Shown: positions 1 through 5,728, numbered from the stretch's first letter. The stretch: DNA of 5,929 nucleotides from Cyanobacteriota bacterium (GCA_027482985.1 JAIXVO010000391.1:1-5929); one strand, 5' to 3'. The notes: generated by a model from the letters alone, not told the origin. Numbers and translations: made by a program.

Positions 1-1608
1 CATCGCCAAACTGTGAGCCTGGGCGTGATACCAAAACATCCCCACGCCTTTGGTGTTGATCGCATCGCCATCATCGGGCAGAGCGTTGTAGTGCAAACTC
101 AGAGCCAGATGGGGCTGAAACTGGGCGATCGCGTCCATCCGTGCCTTCAGTTCCAAATCCACATCCTGGTCGCGGGTCAGCACGACGGTGGCTCCACGTT
201 TGACTAATTCCTGGCGGACGAGTTTAGAAATCGTCAGGGCGACATTTTTTTCGGGGGTGCCCGTTGGCCCTCTTGCCCCCAAATCTTCCGGCCCCCCATG
301 CCCCGGATCGAGCACAATTTTGATGCCTGTGAGGGGAGTCGCAGGCAACCGATTCGCCCCGACTGGCTTCAAGGCTGGCGGATGGCGTAGCGAGAGAATT
401 AAGCTGGTGCCTTCGTACCGCAGTTTGTAGCCCCATTGCTGGGCAGTTTTTAAGTTGAACACATACTGCACCTGTCCGGGCTGGGTTTGGTACCAATCAA
501 GGCGAGCAATCAGCGGATCATCATCCAGCCGAATGGTGTCTGTTTGAGCCGTGGTGTTGTGGAGGGTGAGAGTAAAGGTGCGATCGCCCTGCTGTACGGT
601 CACAGGCACAGGCACTTGCAGGGGAAAAATAATTTCCGTCCAATCACCAGCCTTGCGCGATTTCACACTGCGAATCAGGGAAGACGGCGGCACGGCAGCT
701 TTACGCACCTGCACCTCACTGCGCCGTATCCAGCCACCGTAATCTAACCGCACCCAATCGCCCTCAAATCCCGTAATGCTGGCCTGGGTGCCTTTGGGTA
801 ATGGGGTTAAGCGCGAGTAGTCGGTACTGGAACCAGTGCGCGCTGTACCGGAGTCTGCCGTCACTTCCGCCAGTTCGAGCTGGGTGGGCGACAAAATCTG
901 AATAGTTCCGGGTGCCGCTTGCTGTCGTCGCTGATCGCCCAGATTCAGCTCAAATAGGGGTTGTCCCAGGTTGCCCACCAGCACCGTCCGCGTACAACCC
1001 TGGAAAAAGCCGGGAGCCGGAACCGGACTGGGTTGATTTTGTGCCGTCAGGACGGCCGAATTGGGGGGTAATTCCACAAATTGCGGTTGGGCCGTGAGGG
1101 GCACCGTCTGACTATTGCCCAGGCGGACATTTACCGTTGCCGTTTGGGGAGCGGTGGCACTGAAACACAGCCATTCGTTGGGCAAGCGGCCCAGATTGGT
1201 GGCGGGTGTCAGCGAACCGGGGAGAAAGTCGTTATCCGTGGGCAGTTTAGGGGCAGTGGAATGGCGCGTGACTAACACCCGAATTTCTTGATTGCCATAG
1301 CGGATGTTGAAGGGATTCGTGCCCAATTGCAGCGGCACACTGGGCGCAAAATGACCCGCCGCGTTGCGGGCGATCGCCTGCCCATTGACGGTCACGGTGC
1401 CGCCCGGTGGAGCTGTGCCAATCAAGAAGATTTTGCTGGTGGTCGTTTCGTGCTGCAGCGGGGGATAGGCCAGAAATAGCTTTTGTTGAGCGGCGACGGA
1501 ATGGGAGGCGACCAGCAGTAACACACATAAAAATGGTAGTACCAGCCAGGGGGAAACTCGTTGCCGACGGGCTGGGGCAGAACGCGGGAGAGCGGTAATC
1601 CGGAGCAT
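1..1608 (-). CDS. N-acetylmuramoyl-L-alanine amidase (Amidase_3), exported, 3' end outside window
   Basis: A zinc amidase that should cut the amide bond between N-acetylmuramic acid and the peptide stem of peptidoglycan, acting in the periplasm in wall turnover or cell separation. 536 codons are open from the ATG at 1608 to the left edge. An in-frame TAG at 1647-1645, with no ATG, GTG or TTG in between, makes this the only upstream start; no clear Shine-Dalgarno is seen. Residues 1-40 look like a signal peptide: Arg14-Arg15, hydrophobic core at about 20-35, likely cleavage after SVAA. Residues 45-415 are a long region of beta-type sequence, with an SH3-like stretch near 270-303 (WVRLDYGGWIRR). 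The catalytic domain begins near 428 (IKIVLDPGHGG). Expected zinc ligands are His437, Glu453 (TPEKNVAL) and His506 (LSLHYNA). The catalytic Glu near the family's C-terminus lies beyond the window. I recognise no AMIN domain. Family call is firm; the N-terminal assignments are tentative. Confidence 0.93.
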   Translation of the reverse strand, partial: MLRITALPRSAPARRQRVSPWLVLPFLCVLLLVASHSVAAQQKLFLAYPPLQHETTTSKIFLIGTAPPGGTVTVNGQAIARNAAGHFAPSVPLQLGTNPFNIRYGNQEIRVLVTRHSTAPKLPTDNDFLPGSLTPATNLGRLPNEWLCFSATAPQTATVNVRLGNSQTVPLTAQPQFVELPPNSAVLTAQNQPSPVPAPGFFQGCTRTVLVGNLGQPLFELNLGDQRRQQAAPGTIQILSPTQLELAEVTADSGTARTGSSTDYSRLTPLPKGTQASITGFEGDWVRLDYGGWIRRSEVQVRKAAVPPSSLIRSVKSRKAGDWTEIIFPLQVPVPVTVQQGDRTFTLTLHNTTAQTDTIRLDDDPLIARLDWYQTQPGQVQYVFNLKTAQQWGYKLRYEGTSLILSLRHPPALKPVGANRLPATPLTGIKIVLDPGHGGPEDLGARGPTGTPEKNVALTISKLVRQELVKRGATVVLTRDQDVDLELKARMDAIAQFQPHLALSLHYNALPDDGDAINTKGVGMFWYHAQAHSLAM

Positions 1609-1669
1609 AGCAACAGGGCGGAGTAAAAGGGCGATCGCAGGATTCTAGTCTACAAGATGGCACGCTGGC

Positions 1670-2020
1670 TCAAAGCGATCGCTCTTTTAACAACTGATGG
1701 ATACTTTGTAATTCCAGCAAAATCGCTTCCAGGACTTCCTGAGTTTGCGATTTGGGCGTTTCTCGCACCTCGATTGTGACCTGCTTAATTTTCAGCACGT
1801 CCTTGGCAAACCGCGCCACCTCGTTGGGATGAAACAGCAGAATGTCATCCTTCGTCGTCCGAAATTCCGGATTCAGCCGTTTGGCATCGTAGGGCGGGTT
1901 GAGGTCATTCGGATTCGTATTCGCGTACCGATAGATGGAAGCTCTGGATCGATTCAGCGCCCGTTGCACGGCCTCCACATCCATCAGCCCAGCCAACTCC
2001 GTCCCCAGTTCGTACTCCAT
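1670..2020 (-). CDS. Small helix-turn-helix protein with C-terminal coiled coil, probable DNA-binding regulator
   Basis: A 116-residue soluble protein with no named function that I recognise. Residues 12-34 (DVEAVQRALNRSRASIYRYA) read as a helix-turn-helix: one helix, a short polar turn, then a recognition-type helix. The following segment (LNPPYDAKRLNPEFR, and FHPNEVARFAKDVL at 63-76) resembles the wing and last helix of MerR/excisionase-like small DNA binders. Residues 94-115 (VLEAILLELQSIHQLLKE) have leucine spacing suited to a short coiled coil, so it may dimerise. The start is the ATG at 2020; the stop is TGA at 1672-1670, three bases from a HIP1 octamer. It lies 55 bases after the small membrane protein and 61 bases before the amidase, so it could be co-transcribed with both. 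The DNA-binding role is inferred from sequence pattern only; it could instead be a small adaptor protein. Confidence 0.82.
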   Translation of the reverse strand: MEYELGTELAGLMDVEAVQRALNRSRASIYRYANTNPNDLNPPYDAKRLNPEFRTTKDDILLFHPNEVARFAKDVLKIKQVTIEVRETPKSQTQEVLEAILLELQSIHQLLKERSL

Positions 2021-2075
2021 AGCGATCCGTTATCGAAATTGGACTGGCAAATCCTAACACAAGCCCCACAAAAGA

Positions 2076-2255
2076 TTACCCGAAAAGAAAAGCTTGCAAC
2101 ACATCCACCGTTAAGACGACGGCCAAGGTGCCCACAAACAACATCAGCACTGCCAGCAGGGGACTCACTTGCAGCAACAAGCCACATAGCAAACACAGCA
2201 CCCCCGTCAGGAAGAAGAGCGCAAAGCCCATGAAGGCGATATTGAGATAGGCCAT
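2076..2255 (-). CDS. Very small two-helix membrane protein of unknown function
   Basis: A 59-residue, almost wholly hydrophobic protein that I do not recognise. Two membrane helices are likely, about residues 4-29 (with two Cys in LTGVLCLLCGLLL) and 32-55 (LLAVLMLFVGTLAVVLTV), separated by a short QVSP turn; the tail is QAFLFG. There are almost no charged residues. The frame stays open upstream, with in-frame ATGs at 2351 (91 residues) and 2435 (119 residues, overlapping the end of the DUF1350 gene). I prefer 2255 because a consensus TATAAT on this strand at 2306-2301 lies inside the longer versions and would give a leader of about 39 bases, and because the extra N-terminus is polar and low-complexity. 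Against this, a start at 2351 would give a 61-base gap like those of its neighbours. No strong Shine-Dalgarno settles the choice. Confidence 0.62.
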   Translation of the reverse strand: MAYLNIAFMGFALFFLTGVLCLLCGLLLQVSPLLAVLMLFVGTLAVVLTVDVLQAFLFG

Positions 2256-2300
2256 GCCAAATGCCGCCAGAGACAAAGAATCGTCAGTCCGCAAAATTGT

Positions 2301-2331
2301 ATTATAAGTTACATTTTTCCGCGATCGCCAA
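2301..2331 (-). promoter_or_regulatory. Putative sigma70-type promoter for the small membrane protein and genes after it
   Basis: On the minus strand a perfect TATAAT lies at 2306-2301 within an AT-rich patch (ACTTATAATACAA) in otherwise GC-rich DNA. A partial -35 (TTGGCG) at 2331-2326 lies 19 bases upstream, a longer spacer than ideal. It overlaps a HIP1 octamer at 2321-2328. Transcription would begin near 2294, about 39 bases before the ATG at 2255. Inferred from sequence only. Confidence 0.45.
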
Positions 2332-2412
2332 CCCCCACTGGGTGAGGCCATGGCGCTCAGGGCGATGCCTGCTCGCAGACCGCTCTGATCACTCCCTGGC
2401 TCAGAATCACCC

Positions 2413-3228
2413 TCAGGATGAAGAGGCGCTACCAACGGGATCTAACCACTGAATCAGCGTGCGTTCGAGTTGGTGTAAATCCCGGTACACCTCCTGCCGC
2501 ATCCACTGGGCGATCGCGTCCCATGGGGCAAAAGATTCCCCGGCCTGCCAATTCACATCTGGGCCTAATGGTGTCAGATGATTGCCAGAGAGCGTGCGAG
2601 CCACCACCATCTGCGGAAACCGCTCTTCCAGCACGGCAGTTAAGCCCCGCGTCTGGTCGATCGTGTCTTCGCGAAACCGAATCAGCAAATTGCGCGGCAC
2701 CTGATAGTGATCCGCAATGATGCGAGTTGTTTGCGTCGGTGAGGGCGTAAACTCCATGTCAAACGCGGGCACCGTGCTGGAAAACAACGTCGAAACCTGA
2801 GCAAAGATCGAACTCACTTGCTCCACTAAGGGCACCGCATCCCGCGCCGCATAGTTATTAAAGGAGATCAAAATATTGCCCGCCCGCTCCACGGGATAGA
2901 GACTGCCAATCAACAGATGCAGTTTGCAGCCCATACTGTGACCTATCCCATAAATCGGCAACGATCGCCGTTTGAGGGTCGTCTCCAACAGCGTTGCCAC
3001 GGCTCGGTTGAAGTTACGGTAGACCGTTTGGGCGATCGCCTGATGGTCAAACGTATTCACGAAAGGTGTCGCAATGATCACGTAACCTTCCAATGCCAGC
3101 CGCTCTAACATCCGGCGATAGGTGAGTTGGGGAGCTGTGGCCACAAACGCGCCACCCAGAAAATGAATGATAGCAACGGGGCGATCGGGAATCAGCACCC
3201 AGTTACCAGAGAGTTCTTGCCAGTCCAT
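2413..3228 (-). CDS. DUF1350 family protein, alpha/beta-hydrolase-like
   Basis: A 271-residue soluble protein of the DUF1350 family, known from cyanobacteria and plants (plastid-related) but of undefined reaction. The fold is alpha/beta hydrolase. The N-terminal strand and oxyanion-type loop read IIHFLGGAF (20-28). The nucleophile elbow is GHSMG at 96-100, with Ser98 as nucleophile. The candidate catalytic His is His217 (SGNHLTP) and candidate acids are Asp188 and Asp191 (RFREDTIDQ). Other marks are YVIIATPFVNTFDH (49-62) and ISFNNYAA (121-128). There is no signal peptide or membrane helix, so a cytoplasmic or thylakoid-peripheral location is likely. The ATG at 3228 directly precedes the conserved-looking WQELSGNWVLIP; no Shine-Dalgarno is seen. 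It begins 66 bases after the EcsC-like gene, in the same direction. Family call is strong; substrate unknown. A lipase or esterase role is possible because the triad candidates are intact. Confidence 0.9.
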   Translation of the reverse strand: MDWQELSGNWVLIPDRPVAIIHFLGGAFVATAPQLTYRRMLERLALEGYVIIATPFVNTFDHQAIAQTVYRNFNRAVATLLETTLKRRSLPIYGIGHSMGCKLHLLIGSLYPVERAGNILISFNNYAARDAVPLVEQVSSIFAQVSTLFSSTVPAFDMEFTPSPTQTTRIIADHYQVPRNLLIRFREDTIDQTRGLTAVLEERFPQMVVARTLSGNHLTPLGPDVNWQAGESFAPWDAIAQWMRQEVYRDLHQLERTLIQWLDPVGSASSS

Positions 3229-3294
3229 TGCACAGGGAAAAAGGGGTTCTGATCAAAATGGGGCAGCGATCGCCGACCCATCCTTATTGTGACG

Positions 3295-4011
3295 TTATTT
3301 TTGGGATTGGGCTTGATTCAACCGCCGTTTCTCTTGATAAAACAGGCAAGCCAGATGTCCCATGCCATAGATCAGCACCGCATCACTGGTGGTACCCACG
3401 ACTGGTCCCACCCCCGGCACCAACTCAATCAAACCCAAACCCATTTTGACGGCTTCCGAACTGCCCGTAAACAAAGCCCACAGGGTCAAGGCTTCTCCGC
3501 GCCGACTCGGCTCTTTGGGCGAGAAACCATAAATGACCGCAATCCGATAAATCATCTCCGCCTGCAAGGCCGACACCGCCGCCAGATCCACCGCAAACAA
3601 AGTCAGGGCTAACGGTGGAATGAAATTTGTCACTAAGCCAATGCCCGCGGCTTTCCAGGCTGTATCTGCCATCACCCGTTGGGCTAACTGCTCCGTGCTG
3701 TCCAGCGGGTACTGGCGTTGTAAGGCCGCCACATCTTGCTGCACGCGTTCGAGGTTCACCTGCCCCAAAGCCGCAAATAACCAGCGAATCCCCGGTACCT
3801 TGGTCGCAAATTGCACAAAGGGATGCTCGGCGATCGGGGTCACCACTCGGCCCACTGTCGCCGTGCCGCGATCCACCACATCGTAAAGCATGGGCCCCAC
3901 CCGATCGCCCGTCTCATTGATTACCGCTTGCAGCCGCTCAGCCACAACCTGCGAGGTGCGCATCGCCGCCGCGATCGCCTCATTGAAAAAAGACTCGGAA
4001 GATGGTGCCAT
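3295..4011 (-). CDS. EcsC/DUF697-like membrane-associated protein
   Basis: A 238-residue protein. Residues 1-115 are polar to amphipathic and mostly helical (early AIAAAMRTSQVVAERLQAV; later VQQDVAALQRQYP). Residues 116-226 carry the recognisable part: a hydrophobic segment at about 121-149 (LVTNFIPPLALTLFAVDLAA), then ALQAEMIYRIAVIYGFSP (148-165), which matches the 'aLq..mi..ia.lyG' pattern shared by EcsC and DUF697 domains. It closes with a glycine-rich hairpin, ELVPGVGPVVGTTSDA (196-211), and a last helix at 212-225. The tail is basic (QEKRRLNQAQSQK). No GTPase motifs precede the DUF697-like part, unlike the DUF697 GTPases, so it stands alone. Role unknown; an inner- or thylakoid-membrane accessory role is plausible. 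The start is the ATG at 4011, with AGAG about nine bases upstream as a weak ribosome site. It is the first gene of the minus-strand run. Confidence 0.8.
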   Translation of the reverse strand: MAPSSESFFNEAIAAAMRTSQVVAERLQAVINETGDRVGPMLYDVVDRGTATVGRVVTPIAEHPFVQFATKVPGIRWLFAALGQVNLERVQQDVAALQRQYPLDSTEQLAQRVMADTAWKAAGIGLVTNFIPPLALTLFAVDLAAVSALQAEMIYRIAVIYGFSPKEPSRRGEALTLWALFTGSSEAVKMGLGLIELVPGVGPVVGTTSDAVLIYGMGHLACLFYQEKRRLNQAQSQK

Positions 4012-4119
4012 TGCTCAACTCTCTTAATCACTGCGACACTTCTACTCTAGAAATTTTCAGCGGCGATCGCGTCAGTCTAGCGGTAGCGAGAACCGCCCGC
4101 TCGGAAGGGGGAATTCCGA

Positions 4120-4173
4120 TGAGAGGAGGGAGAGGAGGGAGGAAGAGGGAGTTAGGAGTCAGGAGAGAGGGGG
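4120..4173 (+). repeat. Purine-rich degenerate heptamer tract
   Basis: Almost pure A/G on the plus strand. The right part falls into seven-base steps (AGGGAGT, TAGGAGT, CAGGAGA, GAGGGGG at 4146-4173); the left part is GAGGAGGGA-like. It resembles the short tandemly repeated heptamers (STRR) described in cyanobacteria. The units match the reverse complement of the 4488-4543 array, so the two tracts form an inverted pair. Confidence 0.65.
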
Positions 4174-4200
4174 TTGCTTAGAGTCGGGTTGTCATGAGGC

Positions 4201-4257
4201 GGAGATTTGCTGCCGCAAGCGAAACCGATGCCGCAGCAAGTCATGCTAAAAATCTCC
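4201..4257. repeat. Bulged inverted repeat, possible structured RNA or element end
   Basis: GGAGAT (4201-4206) pairs with ATCTCC (4252-4257), and directly inside it TTGCTGC (4207-4213) pairs with GCAGCAA (4233-4239). This gives 13 pairs, with a 12-base one-sided bulge (4240-4251) and a 19-base apical loop. No T-run follows on either strand, so it does not look like an intrinsic terminator. It sits directly left of the 104-base tandem units and may be part of the same element. Confidence 0.5.
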
Positions 4258-4271
4258 ACAGTAGCCGCTAA

Positions 4272-4479
4272 TGGAGTACGGCATGAATTTGCCTACGCTG
4301 GGGTGGGCATCTTGCCCGCTCAGGCTAAAAACCCGCACGACAAATGGTTGAACTGATCCCGCCTTAGGCCACTAGTGGACTAAGGCATGAATTTGCCTAC
4401 CGTGGGGTGGGCATCTTGCCCGCCCAGGTCAGAAGACAGCACGACAAGTGGTAGAACTAATCCCGCCGCAGTCTACTAA
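4272..4479. repeat. Two tandem 104-base direct repeats
   Basis: Units at 4272-4375 and 4376-4479 align without gaps at about 85 of 104 positions (about 82%). The best conserved core is GCATGAATTTGCCTAC followed three bases later by GGGGTGGGCATCTTGCCCGC. The second part can fold as a short hairpin (GGTGGGC, loop ATCTT, GCCCGCC in the right copy). GGGTGGGCATCTTGCCC-type motifs recur between genes in many cyanobacteria, so these are probably two copies of a dispersed non-coding repeat. The divergence suggests an old duplication or two independent insertions. Confidence 0.85.
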
Positions 4480-4487
4480 GCACGCTT

Positions 4488-4543
4488 TCCTCCTGTCTCC
4501 CATCTCCTGATTCCCATCTCCCATCTCCTGGCTCCTGGCTCCC
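4488..4543 (-). repeat. Pyrimidine-rich heptamer array, eight units
   Basis: On the plus strand it reads in exact seven-base steps: TCCTCCT, GTCTCCC, ATCTCCT, GATTCCC, ATCTCCC, ATCTCCT, GGCTCCT, GGCTCCC. The shared form is roughly NNCTCCY. On the minus strand this is (A/G)GGAGNN, an STRR-like cyanobacterial heptamer. The array ends about 87 bases before the psaX start codon. Confidence 0.8.
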
Positions 4544-4618
4544 TCCCTTCATTAAATTTCATCCAAAAACGTCACAAAACTGTACGTTCTTTGGTATTCG
4601 TGGAAATGTTATCCCTTT

Positions 4619-4622
4619 GGAG
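4619..4622 (+). promoter_or_regulatory. Ribosome binding site of psaX
   Basis: GGAG lies eight bases before the ATG at 4631. This is well spaced and stands out because the other genes here lack a clear Shine-Dalgarno. It supports translation of this very short gene from 4631. Confidence 0.7.
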
Positions 4623-4630
4623 CGAACCCT

Positions 4631-4747
4631 ATGGCAACTCAAACTCAGAAGAAGCCTTCCTACACTTTCCGCGCGGGTTGGGCGATCCTCCTGCTGGCTA
4701 TCAATATCCTGGTGGCTGCGATCTATGCCAACCTGGTGAATATCTAA
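4631..4747 (+). CDS. psaX: Photosystem I subunit PsaX
   Basis: A 38-residue single-helix subunit of photosystem I, a peripheral small subunit of the thylakoid complex that helps hold antenna chlorophyll. The N-terminus MATQTQKKPSYTFRAGWA is polar and basic; the membrane helix covers about residues 17-35. The pattern Y-x-F-R-x-x-W-A-I-L-L-L-A-I-N-x-L-V-A-A matches Thermosynechococcus PsaX as I remember it. Asn25 lies where the published structure has, to my recollection, an Asn ligating one chlorophyll. Length agrees with the family (about 35-40 residues). The start has a good GGAG at -8; the stop is TAA at 4745. It stands alone on the plus strand, converging on natD, so it is probably monocistronic. 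PsaX is absent from many cyanobacteria, so its presence is informative about lineage. Identification rests on remembered sequence, not a search. Confidence 0.92.
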   Translation: MATQTQKKPSYTFRAGWAILLLAINILVAAIYANLVNI

Positions 4748-4758
4748 ATGGAATGACG

Positions 4759-4802
4759 GGGTAATCGGTCAGGGTGGCATCCTGTCCTTTGAGCGATTAC
4801 CC
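4759..4802. terminator. Stem-loop between convergent psaX and natD, candidate bidirectional terminator
   Basis: GGGTAATCG (4759-4767) pairs perfectly with CGATTACCC (4794-4802). A smaller CAGG/CCTG pairing (4770-4773 with 4781-4784) lies inside the 26-base loop. It starts 11 bases after the psaX stop and ends 20 bases from the natD stop. The only T-run is TTTT at 4815-4818, 12 bases beyond the stem, so this is a weak intrinsic terminator at best. It may act mainly to protect the 3' ends. Confidence 0.45.
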
Positions 4803-4822
4803 ACCAGCGCCATCTTTTGAGT

Positions 4823-5689
4823 CTAAGTCGTGCCTCGGAATAAGCCTTGGGGTCGGAAGAGTAAGACCAGCATCATGATCACCAAGGCCACCGCAAGTTT
4901 GTACTCTGTGCGCAAGAAATAGGTACTGACTTCCTGGCTAATGCCGATCACAAAGGCACCCGCGATCGCGCCGTAAGGGTTACCGATGCCGCCTAGGATC
5001 ACGGCTGCGAACATGGGCAGAATCAAGAACCAGCCCATGTTGGGACGGACCGCTTCCACCAAGCCCAACATGCCGCCGCCGAGGGCCGTCAGTCCTCCCG
5101 CAATAATCCACGTCCAGAAAATCACGCGATCGACTTTGATCCCCGCCACTCGTGCCAAATCCAAATCATCGGCGACGGCTCGCATGGCTTTGCCGATTTT
5201 GGTATTTTGCAGCAGGTAGTGCAGCGCCGCGATCGCCACGACTGCCAGTCCCGTCACGATCAGGTCATACTGGGGAATCCGCAGACCGCCAAACTGGAGG
5301 GCTTCGGCGACGGGCAGGTTATAGCTTTGGTTACTGCCACCCCACACCAAAATGATGCCATTCCGCAGAAACAGCGCTAACCCAATCGAGATAATGATCA
5401 GCGTAGTGGGACTGGTGCGCCGCGATCGCATCGGTGACCAAATCAGTTTTTCGCTGAGCAAGAACGCGCCAATCGTGGCGATCGCGCCCAAAATCATGGA
5501 TAACCAGATGTTCACCCCCAGCGTATTGGCGAGTAACGTCAGGTAAGCACCCAAGGTCATGAAATCGCCGTGGGCAAAGTTGGACAGGCGCAAAATGCCG
5601 TAGGTCAGGGTGAGGCCGACAGCAGCTAAGGCGATGATGCTACCGACCGCGATGCCGTTGAGAAAGAGTTGAAGCAGTTGGGGGTCCAT
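4823..5689 (-). CDS. natD: LivH-family amino-acid ABC transporter permease, NatD-like
   Basis: A 288-residue inner-membrane permease of the branched-chain/neutral amino-acid ABC importers. It would pair with a LivM/NatC-type permease, two ATPases (NatA, NatE) and a binding protein (NatB), none of which is in this window; nat genes are also scattered in Synechocystis. Family marks are GLTLTYGILRLSNFAHGDF (25-43), the EAA-like cytoplasmic loop KAMRAVADDLDLARVAGI (167-184), AAVILGGIGNPYGAIAGA (228-245) and the C-terminal LLFRPQGLF (276-284). About eight hydrophobic segments are visible, and the length suits LivH/NatD. The urea permease UrtB is the nearest alternative but is usually longer. The start is the ATG at 5689, followed by MDPQLLQLFLNGIAVGS, a typical LivH beginning; no Shine-Dalgarno is present. 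The leader is CT-rich heptamer repeat. The family is certain; NatD rather than another LivH paralogue is inferred. Confidence 0.92.
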   Translation of the reverse strand: MDPQLLQLFLNGIAVGSIIALAAVGLTLTYGILRLSNFAHGDFMTLGAYLTLLANTLGVNIWLSMILGAIATIGAFLLSEKLIWSPMRSRRTSPTTLIIISIGLALFLRNGIILVWGGSNQSYNLPVAEALQFGGLRIPQYDLIVTGLAVVAIAALHYLLQNTKIGKAMRAVADDLDLARVAGIKVDRVIFWTWIIAGGLTALGGGMLGLVEAVRPNMGWFLILPMFAAVILGGIGNPYGAIAGAFVIGISQEVSTYFLRTEYKLAVALVIMMLVLLFRPQGLFRGTT

Positions 5690-5700
5690 AGGGGAAGAGG

Positions 5701-5728
5701 AGTCAGGAGTCAGAAGTCAGGAGTCAGA
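5701..5728. repeat. Four tandem heptamers in the natD leader
   Basis: AGTCAGG, AGTCAGA, AGTCAGG, AGTCAGA: four units alternating in one base, equivalent to two identical 14-mers. This is the GAGTCAG-type STRR common between cyanobacterial genes. It begins 12 bases upstream of the natD ATG, so on the natD strand the leader reads as CT-rich TGACTCC/TGACTTC repeats. Confidence 0.85.

Larger units (their letters stand above)
4012..4630. other. 619-base divergent spacer, repeat-rich, no protein gene seen
   Basis: Lies between the starts of the EcsC-like gene (minus) and psaX (plus). From left to right it holds a HIP1 octamer (4063-4070), two small inverted repeats (GCGGT/ACCGC at 4080-4096 and TCGGAA/TTCCGA at 4101-4119), a purine-rich tract, a bulged inverted repeat, two 104-base tandem units, a pyrimidine-rich heptamer array, and an AT-richer psaX leader from about 4551. 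Short open frames inside the 104-base units (MNLPT...) simply follow the repeat. I found no promoter for either gene that I would defend, though both must start here. Confidence 0.8.
125..5485. repeat. HIP1 octamers (GCGATCGC), 15 copies through the window
   Basis: GCGATCGC starts at 125, 580, 1370, 1631, 1675, 2321, 2510, 3032, 3266, 3971, 4063, 4962, 5229, 5422 and 5478. That is one per roughly 400 bases, inside and between genes. Such density is a hallmark of many cyanobacterial genomes. None occurs from 4071 to 4961, the stretch holding the composite repeats, psaX and the 3' end of natD, the longest HIP1-poor interval here together with 587-1370 and 3273-3971. Confidence 0.9.

Noticed and set aside
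1247..1663. Minus-strand open frame of 138 codons
   Set aside because: It overlaps the amidase gene in another frame; the amidase frame has a signal peptide and catalytic motifs.
1745..2233. Plus-strand open frame of 162 codons
   Set aside because: It lies antisense to the helix-turn-helix and small membrane protein genes, and its Arg/Pro/His-rich translation is typical of a reverse-strand shadow in GC-rich DNA.
4170..4270. Possible tRNA or riboswitch in the structured spacer
   Set aside because: No cloverleaf, no TTCGA-type T-loop and no known aptamer core could be seen; only a bulged inverted repeat is supported.
4285..4350. Short plus-strand peptides beginning MNLPT in each 104-base unit
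   Set aside because: Each ends after a few dozen codons, follows the repeat and lacks a ribosome site.
4272..4543. CRISPR array
   Set aside because: The repeats are 104-base direct units and back-to-back 7-base units, without short repeats separated by unique spacers.
4581..4612. psaX promoter with TGTTAT as -10
   Set aside because: No acceptable -35 lies at normal spacing and the leader would be only about a dozen bases; too weak to report.
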